DNA from: Pseudomonas cuatrocienegasensis | GTDB taxonomy: Bacteria; Pseudomonadota; Gammaproteobacteria; Pseudomonadales; Pseudomonadaceae | Assembly (NCBI RefSeq): GCF_900110925.1 | Contig: NZ_FOFP01000028.1 | Location: 1 to 39,561 of the forward strand | Direction of reading: 5' to 3' | Length of the DNA stretch: 39,561 bases | Shown: positions 15,469 to 24,387 of the stretch, piece by piece | Position numbering within the stretch: the stretch's first letter is position 1 | How the letters are laid out: each line of letters starts with the position of its first letter | Program-made: the position numbers and the translations under genes | The notes under the pieces: generated by a model | The model's database searches: none | Told to the model about the DNA's origin: nothing | Seen by the model: only the letters and a program-made list of their open reading frames with translations

Positions 15469-15984
15469 ATGGAACCGACAACCCTACACGCCGGCGACTC
15501 GGTCGCCTGGTCGCGTGACGTGCCCGAGTGCCCCGCATCTGACGGCTGGGCGCTGCAGTACGTGTTCAGCGGCCCGGATCGGCACAGCGTCGCCGCGATC
15601 GCTGCAGCGCCCTACCGGGTCGAGCTGACGGCGGCCGCCACGGCCACCTGGGCTCCTGGGCTGTACCGCTGGGTCGCGCTGGCCCTAAAGGGTGACCAGC
15701 GGCTGACGGTGGCCAACGGTCGCCTGCAGGTCGACCCGAACCTTGTCACCGCCGAGCCAGGCGACGCCCGCAGCCACGCGCTGCGGATGCTCGCCCTGAT
15801 CGAGGCGGCGCTCGAGAAGCGGATCCCGAAAGACCAGCAGAGCTACGAAATCGACGGGCAACGCCTCGACCGGATCCCGATCGAGCGGCTCAACGCCCTG
15901 CGCCTGCAGTACCGCCGCGAAGTGCAACGCGAGCGAAACCGCCGCTGGCCCTTCGGCCGGCCGGTGAAATTCATCCTGGGGTAA
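15469..15984 (+). CDS. Probable head-tail joining protein (gpW-like C-terminus)
   Basis: 171 residues between terL and portal. The N-terminal half is beta-rich (AGDSVAWSRDVPECPASDGW; a pattern seen in other phage proteins at this locus). The C-terminal half, with KDQQSYEIDGQRLDRIPIER and NALRLQYRREVQRERNRR, matches the pattern of gpW-like connectors (SYSI.GR.....LE.L..LR..Y...V..). Lambda gpW also lies between gpA and gpB. The fusion of the two parts is worth noting. The function is inferred from pattern and position. Confidence 0.6.
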   Translation: MEPTTLHAGDSVAWSRDVPECPASDGWALQYVFSGPDRHSVAAIAAAPYRVELTAAATATWAPGLYRWVALALKGDQRLTVANGRLQVDPNLVTAEPGDARSHALRMLALIEAALEKRIPKDQQSYEIDGQRLDRIPIERLNALRLQYRREVQRERNRRWPFGRPVKFILG

Positions 15985-15988
15985 GCCT

Positions 15989-17491
15989 ATGAATCCGCTG
16001 AAAAGAGCCTGGCGCATGCTCGGCTTCGCCGGCAAGCGCACGCCCGCCCTCGATGCGCAGGCCGAGCGCAAGGAACCGAGCCTGCGCGGCCGTCGTGGCT
16101 TCAAGATGGCCGGCGGTGGCCGGCTGACAAAGTCATGGACGGGCCGCTCGAGCGGATCCGACGCCAACCAGCAGATCTACGCCGACCACGAGACCCTACG
16201 CCAGCGCGCCCGCGAGCAGTCGATCAACGCTTCGCCGCTCAAGCGCTTTTATCGGCTGCTGCGGCAGAACGTGGTTGGTGCCTACGGTATCCGCCTGCAG
16301 TCCAAGGCGCTGCTGCCAGACGGCAAGCCAGACCGCATGACGCGCCGCCTGATCGAAAAGGAATGGGCCAAGTTCTGCAAGGCCGGAAACTTCGACGTCA
16401 CCGGGACTTATAGCTATGTGACGTTCTCCTGGCTCTGGATCGAGACCCTGGCCCGCGATGGCGAGGTGCTTGTGCGCCTGGTGCGCAACTGGCCGAGCAA
16501 GTGGGGCTTTGCGGTGCAGATCCTCGAGGCCGACCGCCTCGATCTGAACCTAAACACGGAATTGACCAACGGCAACCGCGTGCGCATGGGCGTCGAGGTC
16601 GACGCCTGGGAAAAGCCGATCGCCTACTGGATGCTCAAGGACCACCCCGGCGATATCTACCGCCGAGCCGAGGAGAAGTACGAGCGGATCCCGGCCAGCG
16701 AGTTGATCCACACCTTCGACCCATGGCGGCCGCACCAGTCGCGCGGCTTCACCTGGACGCACTCGGCGGCGCTGGATATCCACCACCTCGAGGAGTTCCG
16801 CCACGCGACGCGGATCAAGGCCGAGCACTCGGCCAAGATCACCGGCTTTTATGAGCCGGACGCCGAATGGCTCGACCCGCCAGACGATGACAACGACGCG
16901 CCGGTCTTCGAGGAAATCGAGGCCGGCACCGCCCGGGAAATCCCCTATGGCTACAAGTTCCGCGAACTGAGCCACAACACCCCGGGCAGCGACTACGCGC
17001 CGTTTGTGAAAGACACCCTGCGCGGTGCCGCTGGCGGCCTTGGGCCGAGTTACAACCGGCTATCCCATGACCTCGAGGGGGTTAGCTACTCCTCCCTGCG
17101 CTCCGGCGAGCTCGACGAGCGCGACTTTTACAAGTGTGTGCAGGAGTTCGCCATCAGCTCGCTGCTCGAGCGTTTGGGCGCGGTCTGGTTCGAGTGCGCG
17201 GTACTGAAAGGCGCGCTCAAGATCGCCCCGCGCGACCTCGAGCGCAGCGCCGAGCAGTGCTGGCAGCCACGCGGCTGGGACTGGGTCGACCCGCTGAAAG
17301 ACTCCAAAGCGGCGACCGAAAGCATCGGCAACCGCACCAAGTCGCGCGCCTATTACATCCGCCTGAATGGCGATGACCCCGACGAGATCTTCGAGGAGAT
17401 CGAGGAGGAGGAAAAGCGGCTGCGGGAGAAGGGCCTGCTATCCGAACCGAAGAAAACCGAAAAGGAACTAGACGATGCCGACGACGACTAG
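15989..17491 (+). CDS. Portal protein (lambda GpB family)
   Basis: Forms the dodecameric DNA channel at one capsid vertex. 500 residues. Family features: REQSINASPLKRFYRLLRQN then VVGAYGIRLQSK (about 75-110), WIETLARDGEVLVRLVRNW (about 150-170), EADRLDLNLN, and the IKAEHSAKITGFY region followed by the GISYSSLRSGELDERD-type motif (here GVSYSSLRSGELDERDFYK, about 367-385). The acidic tail (EEIEEEEKRLREKG) overlaps the next start. SD GGGGTAAG precedes the ATG. Confidence 0.92.
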   Translation: MNPLKRAWRMLGFAGKRTPALDAQAERKEPSLRGRRGFKMAGGGRLTKSWTGRSSGSDANQQIYADHETLRQRAREQSINASPLKRFYRLLRQNVVGAYGIRLQSKALLPDGKPDRMTRRLIEKEWAKFCKAGNFDVTGTYSYVTFSWLWIETLARDGEVLVRLVRNWPSKWGFAVQILEADRLDLNLNTELTNGNRVRMGVEVDAWEKPIAYWMLKDHPGDIYRRAEEKYERIPASELIHTFDPWRPHQSRGFTWTHSAALDIHHLEEFRHATRIKAEHSAKITGFYEPDAEWLDPPDDDNDAPVFEEIEAGTAREIPYGYKFRELSHNTPGSDYAPFVKDTLRGAAGGLGPSYNRLSHDLEGVSYSSLRSGELDERDFYKCVQEFAISSLLERLGAVWFECAVLKGALKIAPRDLERSAEQCWQPRGWDWVDPLKDSKAATESIGNRTKSRAYYIRLNGDDPDEIFEEIEEEEKRLREKGLLSEPKKTEKELDDADDD

Positions 17492-19355
17492 CGGCGCGCC
17501 GCTGCCTGTCTTGCGCCAAATGGAGGGCCGCCCGCTGTACCGGGCCTTGGCCGTCGACCTGAGCACCCTGGACACCGAAAACCGCACCGTCGAGGTGGCG
17601 GTTTCCAGTGAGCGAGCGGCCAGGCAGTGGTTCGGCATGGAAGTGCTCGACCACTCGGCCGATGCGGTCGACCTTTCCCGCCTGCTGTCCGGCGCTCCGC
17701 TGTTGTTCGAGCACCGTCGCGCCGAGCAGGTCGGCGTGGTTGAGGACGCCTGGCTCGCGAGCGATCGCAAGATCCGCGCGCGGGTGCGTTTCTCGCGTAG
17801 CGATGAGGCCGAGAAGATCTGGAGGGACGTCGCCGACGGCATTCGCCGCAACATCTCCTGCGGCTACCTGATTCACGACATGGTGCTCGAGCGTAGCGAA
17901 GGCGGCCTCGATCACTACCGCGTTACCCGCTGGGAGCCCTACGAGGTTTCCAGCGTTTCCGTAGCCGCAGACCCGACCGTCGGGGTGGGGCGTTCCCAAG
18001 AAGTAACAACCAACACCATTACCATTCGAGGTATCGCAATGCCTACACCGACCCCAGCCATCGACGACGGTAAACGCAGCGCCCCCGCTCCTGCCGTCAC
18101 CACCACCACCACCGACCCGGTCGCCGGCGAGCGCCAGCGCGTTGCTGACGTGATCGCCCTGGGTGATCGTTACAACCAGCGCGATCTGGCCAGCGAGGCG
18201 ATCAGCAAGGGCTACAGCGCCGACCAGATGCGCTCGATGATCCTCGAACGCCAGTCCCCTGCCGCCCCGCTGAGCCAGGCCCCGGCCGAACAGGGTGCCC
18301 GTGACCTGCCAGGCTTCAAGAAACATCAGGTTTCCGCCCGCGACCTGGGTGTGAGCGAAAAGGAACAAGAAAAATATTCGCTGATGCGTGCGCTCAACGC
18401 CGCCGCGTCCGGCGACTGGAGCAAGGCCGGCCTCGAGCGCGCGATCAACATCGCGGTGGCCGAGGAGGTCAAGCGCGAGGCGCGCGGCTTCTTCGTGCCG
18501 CACGACATCCTGATGCGTGGCCTCTCCAAGGGTGCTCCGGGCAAGGGTGGCGAGTTGGTCACCACTGAGCTGCTGCTCGAGCAGTTCGCCGACGTGCTGC
18601 GCAATAAGACGGTAATGGCTCAGCTGGGCATGAAGATGCTGACCGGCCTCGAGGGCGATATCGATCTGCCGAAGAAGACCACCGGCTCGACGTTCCAGTG
18701 GCTGGGCGAGGGCGAGGACGCGCTCGACAGCGACTTCGACTTCACCACCTTGAACATGACGCCGAAGACCATCGCCGGTGCCATCCCGCTGACCCGCAAG
18801 CTGCGCAAGCAGGCCAGCCGCTCGATCGAGGCGCTGATCATCGAGGACCTGGTCGACGGCATGGGCGTCGCGATCGACTACGCCATGCTGGCCGGCCCGG
18901 GTGGCAAGGCCCCGCTCGGCCTGCTTAACGATATCGGCGTGCCGGGCCTGGAGTACGCGGCCGGCGGCATTACCTTCGGCAAGTTGGTCGACATGCTGAC
19001 CACCATCGGCTCCTACAACGCCGACCGTGGTTCGCTGGCTTACCTGACCAGCGTGATCGAGCGCGGTTATGCGCTGCAGACCCTGAAGAACAACGTCTCC
19101 GGCGCGGCCTACCTGTGGGACAACGACCGGGTCAACGGCCACAAGGCCGAGGCGACCAACCAGGTGCCGGCTGATACCTGGGTTTTCGGCGACTTCTCGC
19201 AGGTTATCTGCGGCATGTGGGGCGTTCTGGATCTCAAACCAGACACCGCCAAGCTGGCCGCCAGCGATGGCCTGGTGTTGCGCGCCTTCCAAGACGTCGA
19301 CGTCGTCAACCGCCGCAAAGAGTCCTTCTGCATCGCCAAGAAGGCCGTGGCTTAA
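17475..19355 (+). CDS. Prohead protease fused to major capsid protein (HK97 fold)
   Basis: 626 residues. Residues about 20-175 are an HK97-type prohead serine protease, with the histidine in LLFEHRR and the serine in RRNISCGY. Residues about 175-320 are a flexible Thr/Pro then helical, charged part that would act as scaffold. Residues about 320-626 are the major capsid protein (MKMLTGLEGDIDLPKKTTGS, later AMLAGPGGKAPLGLLND). Self-cleavage would release mature capsid. Separate genes are usual; fused forms occur in lambda-like and N15-related myoviruses. Starts within the last 17 bases of the portal gene. Confidence 0.9.
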   Translation: MPTTTSGAPLPVLRQMEGRPLYRALAVDLSTLDTENRTVEVAVSSERAARQWFGMEVLDHSADAVDLSRLLSGAPLLFEHRRAEQVGVVEDAWLASDRKIRARVRFSRSDEAEKIWRDVADGIRRNISCGYLIHDMVLERSEGGLDHYRVTRWEPYEVSSVSVAADPTVGVGRSQEVTTNTITIRGIAMPTPTPAIDDGKRSAPAPAVTTTTTDPVAGERQRVADVIALGDRYNQRDLASEAISKGYSADQMRSMILERQSPAAPLSQAPAEQGARDLPGFKKHQVSARDLGVSEKEQEKYSLMRALNAAASGDWSKAGLERAINIAVAEEVKREARGFFVPHDILMRGLSKGAPGKGGELVTTELLLEQFADVLRNKTVMAQLGMKMLTGLEGDIDLPKKTTGSTFQWLGEGEDALDSDFDFTTLNMTPKTIAGAIPLTRKLRKQASRSIEALIIEDLVDGMGVAIDYAMLAGPGGKAPLGLLNDIGVPGLEYAAGGITFGKLVDMLTTIGSYNADRGSLAYLTSVIERGYALQTLKNNVSGAAYLWDNDRVNGHKAEATNQVPADTWVFGDFSQVICGMWGVLDLKPDTAKLAASDGLVLRAFQDVDVVNRRKESFCIAKKAVA

Positions 19356-19378
19356 CTGAACCTGAAAGCGGGCAGGTA

Positions 19379-19394
19379 GGGGGCTCCGGCCCCC
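19379..19394 (+). terminator. Weak terminator-like hairpin after the capsid gene
   Basis: Six-bp stem GGGGGC/GCCCCC with a short loop, followed by GTTTCGCTTTCG. The T-run is poor, so it may only attenuate transcription. Confidence 0.35.
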
Positions 19395-19426
19395 GTTTCG
19401 CTTTCGCTGATTGAGCAGGTAATCGC

Positions 19427-19780
19427 ATGAATAACACCAACAACCGCCCGACCTCCTTCGTGGTGGTGGCGCTGGGCAGCATGTGGGCAGGCCCGCAGTT
19501 TATTAACAAGGGCGAGACGCTCGAGGTCGAGCGCCCTGTGCGCAACGAATGGATCGGCTCCAAGCTGGCCCGCGACGCCACCGATGCGGAAATCGAGGCC
19601 TATCGAGGCGAGCAGGGTGCCGGCGAGGATGACAGCCACCTCGAAGACGACCGCGCCGCTCTGATCGAGGAGATCAAGGCGCTGGCCCTCGAGCGCACGG
19701 CCCTCGAGGAAAAGCGCGACGCGCTGAAAGTCGAAGTCGCCGCTCTCGAAAAAGCCAAAGCAGCGGCCGCTAAGAAGTGA
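19427..19780 (+). CDS. Small head-region protein with coiled coil
   Basis: 117 residues. N-terminal strand-rich segment (SFVVVALGSMWAGPQFINKG) and a C-terminal coiled coil (about 70-115, ALIEEIKALALERTALEEKR). The N-terminal part resembles that of the small gene before the sheath (27620), so the two may be related. Probably structural or a head-completion factor; exact role unknown. Confidence 0.6.
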   Translation: MNNTNNRPTSFVVVALGSMWAGPQFINKGETLEVERPVRNEWIGSKLARDATDAEIEAYRGEQGAGEDDSHLEDDRAALIEEIKALALERTALEEKRDALKVEVAALEKAKAAAAKK

Positions 19781-20157
19781 TCGGCGACGATGACTTCGAT
19801 TCGTTTTTCGACCCCGAGGAGTTCGGCTGCACGGTGCAGCTGATCGAGCCGGGGCGCGAAGCGCGCGCGGTCAACGGCATGTGGGGCGAGCCGCAAAAGT
19901 CGGGGCGGTTGTACCGCTCCGGTGTGGATCCGAACGCGGCAAACGTGCGGGTGAAGCCTAACCAGGCCAGCCTGCAGCTGCCGCGCGACGAGGTGCCGCT
20001 GAACTGGAAAGCCACCAAGGTGGTGACCGACGACGCGGAGTACTCCATCGCCGCGGCTGAGCCATTGGGCCGGCTGCGCACGCTGTTGACCCTGGTCCCG
20101 TATGGCAACCGAGCAGCACCCGCTGGGGAGCGTGGAAAGTGGCAGGCTTCGAGCTGA
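19777..20157 (+). CDS. Probable head-tail completion protein (FII-like)
   Basis: 126 residues from a GTG overlapping the previous TGA. The opening GDDDFDSFFDPEEFGCTVQL and the strand pattern that follows (VRVKPNQASLQLPRDEVPL) resemble lambda FII and related head completion proteins, which begin with a DFDxLFD motif. Position between capsid and gpZ agrees. No catalytic motif. Confidence 0.6.
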   Translation: MIGDDDFDSFFDPEEFGCTVQLIEPGREARAVNGMWGEPQKSGRLYRSGVDPNAANVRVKPNQASLQLPRDEVPLNWKATKVVTDDAEYSIAAAEPLGRLRTLLTLVPYGNRAAPAGERGKWQASS

Positions 20158-20663
20158 ACTTCGACGTGAACGGCTGGGGCGACGTGGAACGATCCCTCGC
20201 CGATATGCCGAAAAAGCTAGACCTTGCCGCTGCCCGCGCCTTGCGCAAAACGGCGCTGTGGCTGCGCACGCACAGCACGCGGGAGATCTCCCGCGAGCTG
20301 CGCATCACGCAGAGCCCACTGCGCCACCGTTACCAGATCCATAGCCGATCCACCTCCCGCGAGGTGAAGCTTTGGGTCGGTCTGCAGCCGATTGGCGTGC
20401 ATTACCTGGGCACGCCCAAGCAGACCCCGACCGGCGTCGCGGTCGGTCACCGCCAATACGACGACGCTTTCATATCACCGATGCGATCGACGCAGCGCCT
20501 GGTGTTCCGGCGCAAGGGCCGCGAGCGCCTGCCGATCGAGAAGGTGACCGAGGACTGGGAAGGCCCCGCCATCGGCGCTCTGGAGCGCTGGGAGAAGCGC
20601 GCCCAGGTCCGTTTCTTTGAGTTGTTTGAGCAGGAAGCCCGCCATGCCCTCACGGCCGCTTAA
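20139..20663 (+). CDS. Minor tail protein Z-like
   Basis: 174 residues from a GTG at 20139, overlapping the previous gene by 19 bases. Matches the pattern of GpZ-like tail completion proteins: an N-terminal helix with ALRKTALWLRTHSTREISRE, then a strand region with VKLWVGLQPIGVHYLGTPKQ. Lambda GpZ helps tail completion at the head-tail junction. The role in this contractile tail is inferred. Confidence 0.72.
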   Translation: MAGFELNFDVNGWGDVERSLADMPKKLDLAAARALRKTALWLRTHSTREISRELRITQSPLRHRYQIHSRSTSREVKLWVGLQPIGVHYLGTPKQTPTGVAVGHRQYDDAFISPMRSTQRLVFRRKGRERLPIEKVTEDWEGPAIGALERWEKRAQVRFFELFEQEARHALTAA

Positions 20664-21183
20664 CCAGCTCTCCGATCTGTTCTTCGCGATCGGTGACGCC
20701 ATCCACGCCGCTGGCCTGGGCGTTGACGTCGCCAATTATGACGACTTCGCCGGCCTGACAGGCGACGCCCAGGTGCTGATCGAGCTCGAGCGCACCGCGC
20801 CCGGCATCAAGCAGAACGATGGCCGCTACGTGCATAACGTCACGGTGACCCTGCACGCGGTCGTCGCGCGCTGGCGTAAGTTTTCGGCCCTCGAGGCCAC
20901 GAACCTGGCCACCGCCCTGGAGCGCCTCGCCGATTGCAACCGCTGGGGCTTCTCTGGCCGGCAATGCAACCTGCCCGAGGGCCTGCATAGCGGCCCGTCG
21001 ATGTTCCAGCGCGGTGCCGATGGTTACGACGCCTGGTCGGCGACCTGGCAGCAAGGCCTCGCGATCGGCGACGTCGAGCCGGAGATCATCCTCAACACCG
21101 CCCCGCAGGTCGGCTATAGCTGGCAGGTCGCGAGCATTGGCGACCTCGACGACCCGGCGAACTATCAAACGCTCGAGGTCTGA
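20644..21183 (+). CDS. Hypothetical tail terminator-like protein
   Basis: 179 residues from the ATG at 20644, overlapping the previous stop by 20 bases; the frame opens at 20617. Residues 10-120 have the alternating helix/strand pattern of tail-terminator proteins (LFFAIGDAIHAAGLGVDVAN; GRYVHNVTVTLHAVVARWRK). No clear family match; position just before the baseplate V gene supports a tail-completion role. Confidence 0.55.
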   Translation: MPSRPLNQLSDLFFAIGDAIHAAGLGVDVANYDDFAGLTGDAQVLIELERTAPGIKQNDGRYVHNVTVTLHAVVARWRKFSALEATNLATALERLADCNRWGFSGRQCNLPEGLHSGPSMFQRGADGYDAWSATWQQGLAIGDVEPEIILNTAPQVGYSWQVASIGDLDDPANYQTLEV

Positions 21184-21185
21184 CC

Positions 21186-21797
21186 ATGTTCGACGCCATT
21201 CTGCGCATGCAGCTCGGCCCCATCGTCGAGCGCCTGGCCGAGCTCGAGACCGAGATCGAGGATCTGCGCCGGCGTGGCGAGAACCACAACCGCATCGGCA
21301 CCGTGGTGGCGGTCAACCCCGGCGGCCGCCGCTGCCAGGTCAGCCACGGCGAGCTGCGCACGCCCTGGATCAAGTATTTCAGCCCGGCCGCCGGCGAGGT
21401 CAACGAGACCCGCCACCCATCGGTGGGCGAGCAGTGCCTGCTGATCAACTACGGTGCCGGCGACGGTAGCGCGCAGAGCGTGGCGCTGTGCGGCATCGAG
21501 TCGGCCAGCTTCCCGGGCGTATCCGATAGCGCCGAGCTGCACCGCCGCACCTATCCGGACGGCACCGAAAGCAGCTATGAGCACGCCGCCCACGCCTTCA
21601 ACTGGAAGAACGGCCCGCTGTCGGTGAAAGCCGATCGCGCCGGGGTCGAGGTCATGCTCGGCGGCGTCGGCTTCAAGGTCACCGCCGCCGGCTTCTCGCA
21701 CATCGGCGGCGCTGTTGACCACGACGGCAAGAACATCGGCAAGGACCACAAGCACAAGAATTCGGGCGGGCCGAGCATCGGCGGGGAGCCAGCATGA
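21186..21797 (+). CDS. V: Baseplate assembly protein V (tail spike tip)
   Basis: P2 gpV is the trimeric membrane-piercing spike at the tail tip. 203 residues: N-terminal helix (RMQLGPIVERLAELETEIED), an OB-like domain (IGTVVAVNPGGRRCQVSHGE, SPAAGEVNETRHPSVGEQCL) and a C-terminal beta-helix ending in DHKHKNSGGPSIGG, whose HxH-type tip probably binds a metal ion as in P2 gpV. Starts three bases after the previous gene. Confidence 0.88.
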   Translation: MFDAILRMQLGPIVERLAELETEIEDLRRRGENHNRIGTVVAVNPGGRRCQVSHGELRTPWIKYFSPAAGEVNETRHPSVGEQCLLINYGAGDGSAQSVALCGIESASFPGVSDSAELHRRTYPDGTESSYEHAAHAFNWKNGPLSVKADRAGVEVMLGGVGFKVTAAGFSHIGGAVDHDGKNIGKDHKHKNSGGPSIGGEPA

Positions 21798-22126
21798 TCG
21801 GAATAGACCGCGATACCGGCGCGACAGTCGACGACTGGCCCGCCTTTGTGCAGCGCGCGACCCGCGCCCTGACCACGCCCCTGGGCACCAGGCAGAAGCG
21901 CCCCGAGTACGGCAGTCGCCTGCCAACCCGCTTTGCCAAGATCACCGGCGACAACCTGCTGATTCTCGCCCAGGGCGATGCGGCCGACGCCTTCTACAAC
22001 CCCGCCAACGGCATCGGCGACTTCGTGCCGGAGGCCATCGTGGCCACCCGTGAGGGTGCCGGCTTGCGGTTGCGCATGGCCGGCACCTGGCATAACCGAA
22101 AAATGACGTTCGAGGTGGTTACGTGA
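21794..22126 (+). CDS. W: Baseplate wedge protein W (T4 gp25-like)
   Basis: 110 residues. Has the gp25-like pattern TPLGTRQKRPEYGSRLPTRF (about 28-47), which carries the conserved E-[PY]xYGS motif (here RPEYGSRL), and a helical region followed by strands. Forms the inner baseplate with gpJ. ATGA overlaps on both sides tie it to V and J. Confidence 0.88.
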   Translation: MIGIDRDTGATVDDWPAFVQRATRALTTPLGTRQKRPEYGSRLPTRFAKITGDNLLILAQGDAADAFYNPANGIGDFVPEAIVATREGAGLRLRMAGTWHNRKMTFEVVT

Positions 22127-23127
22127 GCACGAGCACGATGCTGATTCCCGGGCTCAACCAGCTTGCCGAGCCGGAGATCGTCAAGGTCGAGGCCTTCGAG
22201 CCGCTGCTGGCTGAGTTCAAAGCCGAGGTGCTGGCCTACGTCGCGGCGCGCGACCCGCAGAAGGCCGCGCGCCTGGCCGAGTCCCTGGACAACGACAGCG
22301 AGCTGCTGACGATGGCCCTGCAGGCCTTCACCGTGCGTCTGCAGACGCACGAACGCAAATATAACGCCCGTATCAAGCAGCACCTGGCCTGGTGGGCCGA
22401 AGGCTCGAACCTGGACGCGCGACTGGCCGATATGGGCCTAATGCGCCGCGTTATCAGCGAAGGCGACCCGAGCGCTTTCCCGCCGGTGCCGGCCGTGGTC
22501 GAGTCCGACGATGACGCGCGGATCCGCTACTACCTCGCGCCGCATGCCCCGGCTGCTGGCTCGCGCCTGCAGTACCGCCGCGAAGCCATGACCCTGGGCG
22601 AGCGGGCAAAAATCACCATCGAGCGGAATGACGTCGGCCAGCTGGTGGTCACCTACACATTCGACCCTGACGGCTTCGCCGCCCAGGTGAAAGACGCCAA
22701 CGGGCGCAGAACGGCCCCGGGCGAGGTCACCGTCACCGTGTTGGCCCGTGCTGGCGACGGCACGCCGAGCGCGGCGCTGCTCGCTGCCACGCGCGCGCAC
22801 TTCGCCCGCGACGACGTGCGGCCGGAGACCGACCTGGTCACCGTGCGCGCCGCCGAGATCCTGCGCTACCGGATCCGCGCCGTGGTTTACATCAACAACG
22901 GCCCGGATTCGCAGCTGACGCAGGGCCAGGCCGAGGCGGCCCTGCAGGCCTACGCCAGCGCCCGGCACCTGCTCGAGGGCTATGTCGACCCGAGCCGGAT
23001 TGACTACGTCTTGCACGCCGCCGGCGCTGAGCGTCTGCAGCTGCTCGAGCCGCTCGCCCCGATCGAGTGCGCCGCCCACCAGGCCCCCTACTGTGAGGGC
23101 GTCGAGATCGAGGTGCGCACGCTATGA
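22123..23127 (+). CDS. J: Baseplate protein J
   Basis: 334 residues; P2 gpJ is 302. Begins with an N-terminal helix (LAEPEIVKVEAFEPLLAEFK), then a coiled helical part and the family segment around ARIRYYLAPHAPAAGSRLQY to TVTVLARAGDGTPSAALL, where gpJ proteins have RYR..A.....AG....Y...A and V.V.V......G.... motifs. Outer baseplate wedge component that initiates tail-fibre attachment. Starts as GTG overlapping the W stop. Confidence 0.87.
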   Translation: MSTSTMLIPGLNQLAEPEIVKVEAFEPLLAEFKAEVLAYVAARDPQKAARLAESLDNDSELLTMALQAFTVRLQTHERKYNARIKQHLAWWAEGSNLDARLADMGLMRRVISEGDPSAFPPVPAVVESDDDARIRYYLAPHAPAAGSRLQYRREAMTLGERAKITIERNDVGQLVVTYTFDPDGFAAQVKDANGRRTAPGEVTVTVLARAGDGTPSAALLAATRAHFARDDVRPETDLVTVRAAEILRYRIRAVVYINNGPDSQLTQGQAEAALQAYASARHLLEGYVDPSRIDYVLHAAGAERLQLLEPLAPIECAAHQAPYCEGVEIEVRTL

Positions 23128-23864
23128 GCGACGACACCGACGCCCCGCGCGTAACCCTGCTACCGGCCAACCGTTCGCTGCTCGAGACCGGCCTGGATCT
23201 GGCCTTCGCGAAGCTGCTCGAGCGCATCGAGCCGCCGTTTCCCGAGCTGATGGATCCGCTGACCACCCCGGCGGCGTTCCTGCCGTACCTGGCCGCCGAT
23301 CGTGGCGTGACCGAGTGGGATCCGGCGGCGCGCGAGGGTGAGCTGCGGCTGACCACTGCGCTGGCCTGGGCGATCAAGCGGCAAGCCGGCACGCGCCGCG
23401 CGCTGACCTATGCCGTCGAATCCATGGAACTGGGCGTCAAGGTCACCAGCTGGCACGAAATGACCCCGGCCGGCGTGCCGTACAGCTTCGCCGTCGAGGC
23501 CTCGATGTCGCGGCCCTGGATTGCTGGCGACCATGTGCGCTTGCTGGCCCGGCTCGCTGCCGCACAAAGCGAACGCGACCAGCTGGATCTAACCCTGGTC
23601 CACGAAACCACCGGCGGCCTGCGGCTCGCCAGTGCGGCCGGCACGCCGGTGGCCATCGACGACCTGGATCTGTCCGGGGCGCTGCCTGAGCTCGATATAG
23701 GCGGCAAGTTGGGCGGCGCAAGCGCTGCAGGCACCCCGCTGGCGGTTGGCGATCTCGACCTGAGCGGCTCGCTGCCTGAGCTGGAAATAGGCGGCAACCT
23801 GGGCGCGACCGGCGCGATCGATCAATACACCTTCAACGACTACGACCTCGAGGCGCAAACATGA
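23124..23864 (+). CDS. I: Tail protein I with C-terminal internal repeat
   Basis: 246 residues. The N-terminal 160 residues match P2 gpI (LLPANRSLLETGLDLAFAKL; YLAADRGVTEWDP; KRQAGTRRALTYAVESM), a baseplate protein that links fibre H to J. The C-terminal part carries two tandem copies of about 30 residues (ASAAGTPVAIDDLDLSGALP and ASAAGTPLAVGDLDLSGSLP, each followed by a related tail). Not seen in P2 gpI itself. It may form a fibre-attachment arm. Confidence 0.86.
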   Translation: MSDDTDAPRVTLLPANRSLLETGLDLAFAKLLERIEPPFPELMDPLTTPAAFLPYLAADRGVTEWDPAAREGELRLTTALAWAIKRQAGTRRALTYAVESMELGVKVTSWHEMTPAGVPYSFAVEASMSRPWIAGDHVRLLARLAAAQSERDQLDLTLVHETTGGLRLASAAGTPVAIDDLDLSGALPELDIGGKLGGASAAGTPLAVGDLDLSGSLPELEIGGNLGATGAIDQYTFNDYDLEAQT

Positions 23865-24385
23865 CCGACACCACCCGCCTGGTGCGCTTCACCAATGCCG
23901 GCTTGGCCGAACTGGTGCAGGCAAAGAATCAGGGCCTGAAAGGCGCGATTACACACATCGCCGCCGGCACGTCCCGCTATAACCCGCTCGGCACCGAAAC
24001 GGCGCTCAAGACTGAGCGCCAACGGGTCGCGATCGCCGACTACGAGGATCTCGGTTCGCAGCAGATCCGTATCGCCGGCCTGTTCGGCGGTGCTCTGGAG
24101 TATGAGGTCGGCGAGTTCGGCTTCTTCCTCGAGTCCGGCACGCTGCTGGCGATCTACTCGGTCGCGGGCCAGCTGCTGAGCTACAAGGCCGCCACGGCCA
24201 AGCTGCTGCAAAAGTTCACCCTGGATATCAGCGCGCTGCCGACCAATAGCGTGACGGTGATCGTGGGCAGCGAGAACCTGAACATCCTGATGACTGAGGA
24301 GCTGGCCACGGTGGCCACCGCCAACATCGACAACATGGCGCGCCACGTCGGCCTGTTGTTCCGCGTGATGGAACTCGAGGGCTGA
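23861..24385 (+). CDS. Tail-collar fibre protein (gpH N-terminal domain)
   Basis: 174 residues. Matches the tail-collar fibre N-terminal domain: FTNAGLAELVQAKNQGLKGA, ITHIAAGTSRYNP, then strands and VGEFGFFLESGTLLAIYSVA. In P2 this is the N-terminus of the long fibre gpH, here a separate gene. It attaches the adhesin assembly to the baseplate. Overlaps gpI by four bases. Confidence 0.82.
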   Translation: MTDTTRLVRFTNAGLAELVQAKNQGLKGAITHIAAGTSRYNPLGTETALKTERQRVAIADYEDLGSQQIRIAGLFGGALEYEVGEFGFFLESGTLLAIYSVAGQLLSYKAATAKLLQKFTLDISALPTNSVTVIVGSENLNILMTEELATVATANIDNMARHVGLLFRVMELEG

Positions 24386-24387
24386 GC

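Noticed and set aside
17217..19292. 691-codon minus-strand ORF across the portal and capsid genes
   Set aside because: Antisense shadow of two clear structural genes; composition rich in G, A, V, R and Q with no domain.
20205..20220. ATATGCCGAAAAAG inside the gpZ-like gene as a third repressor operator
   Set aside because: Only about ten of 14 positions fit, the other half-site is missing, and it lies within a coding region.
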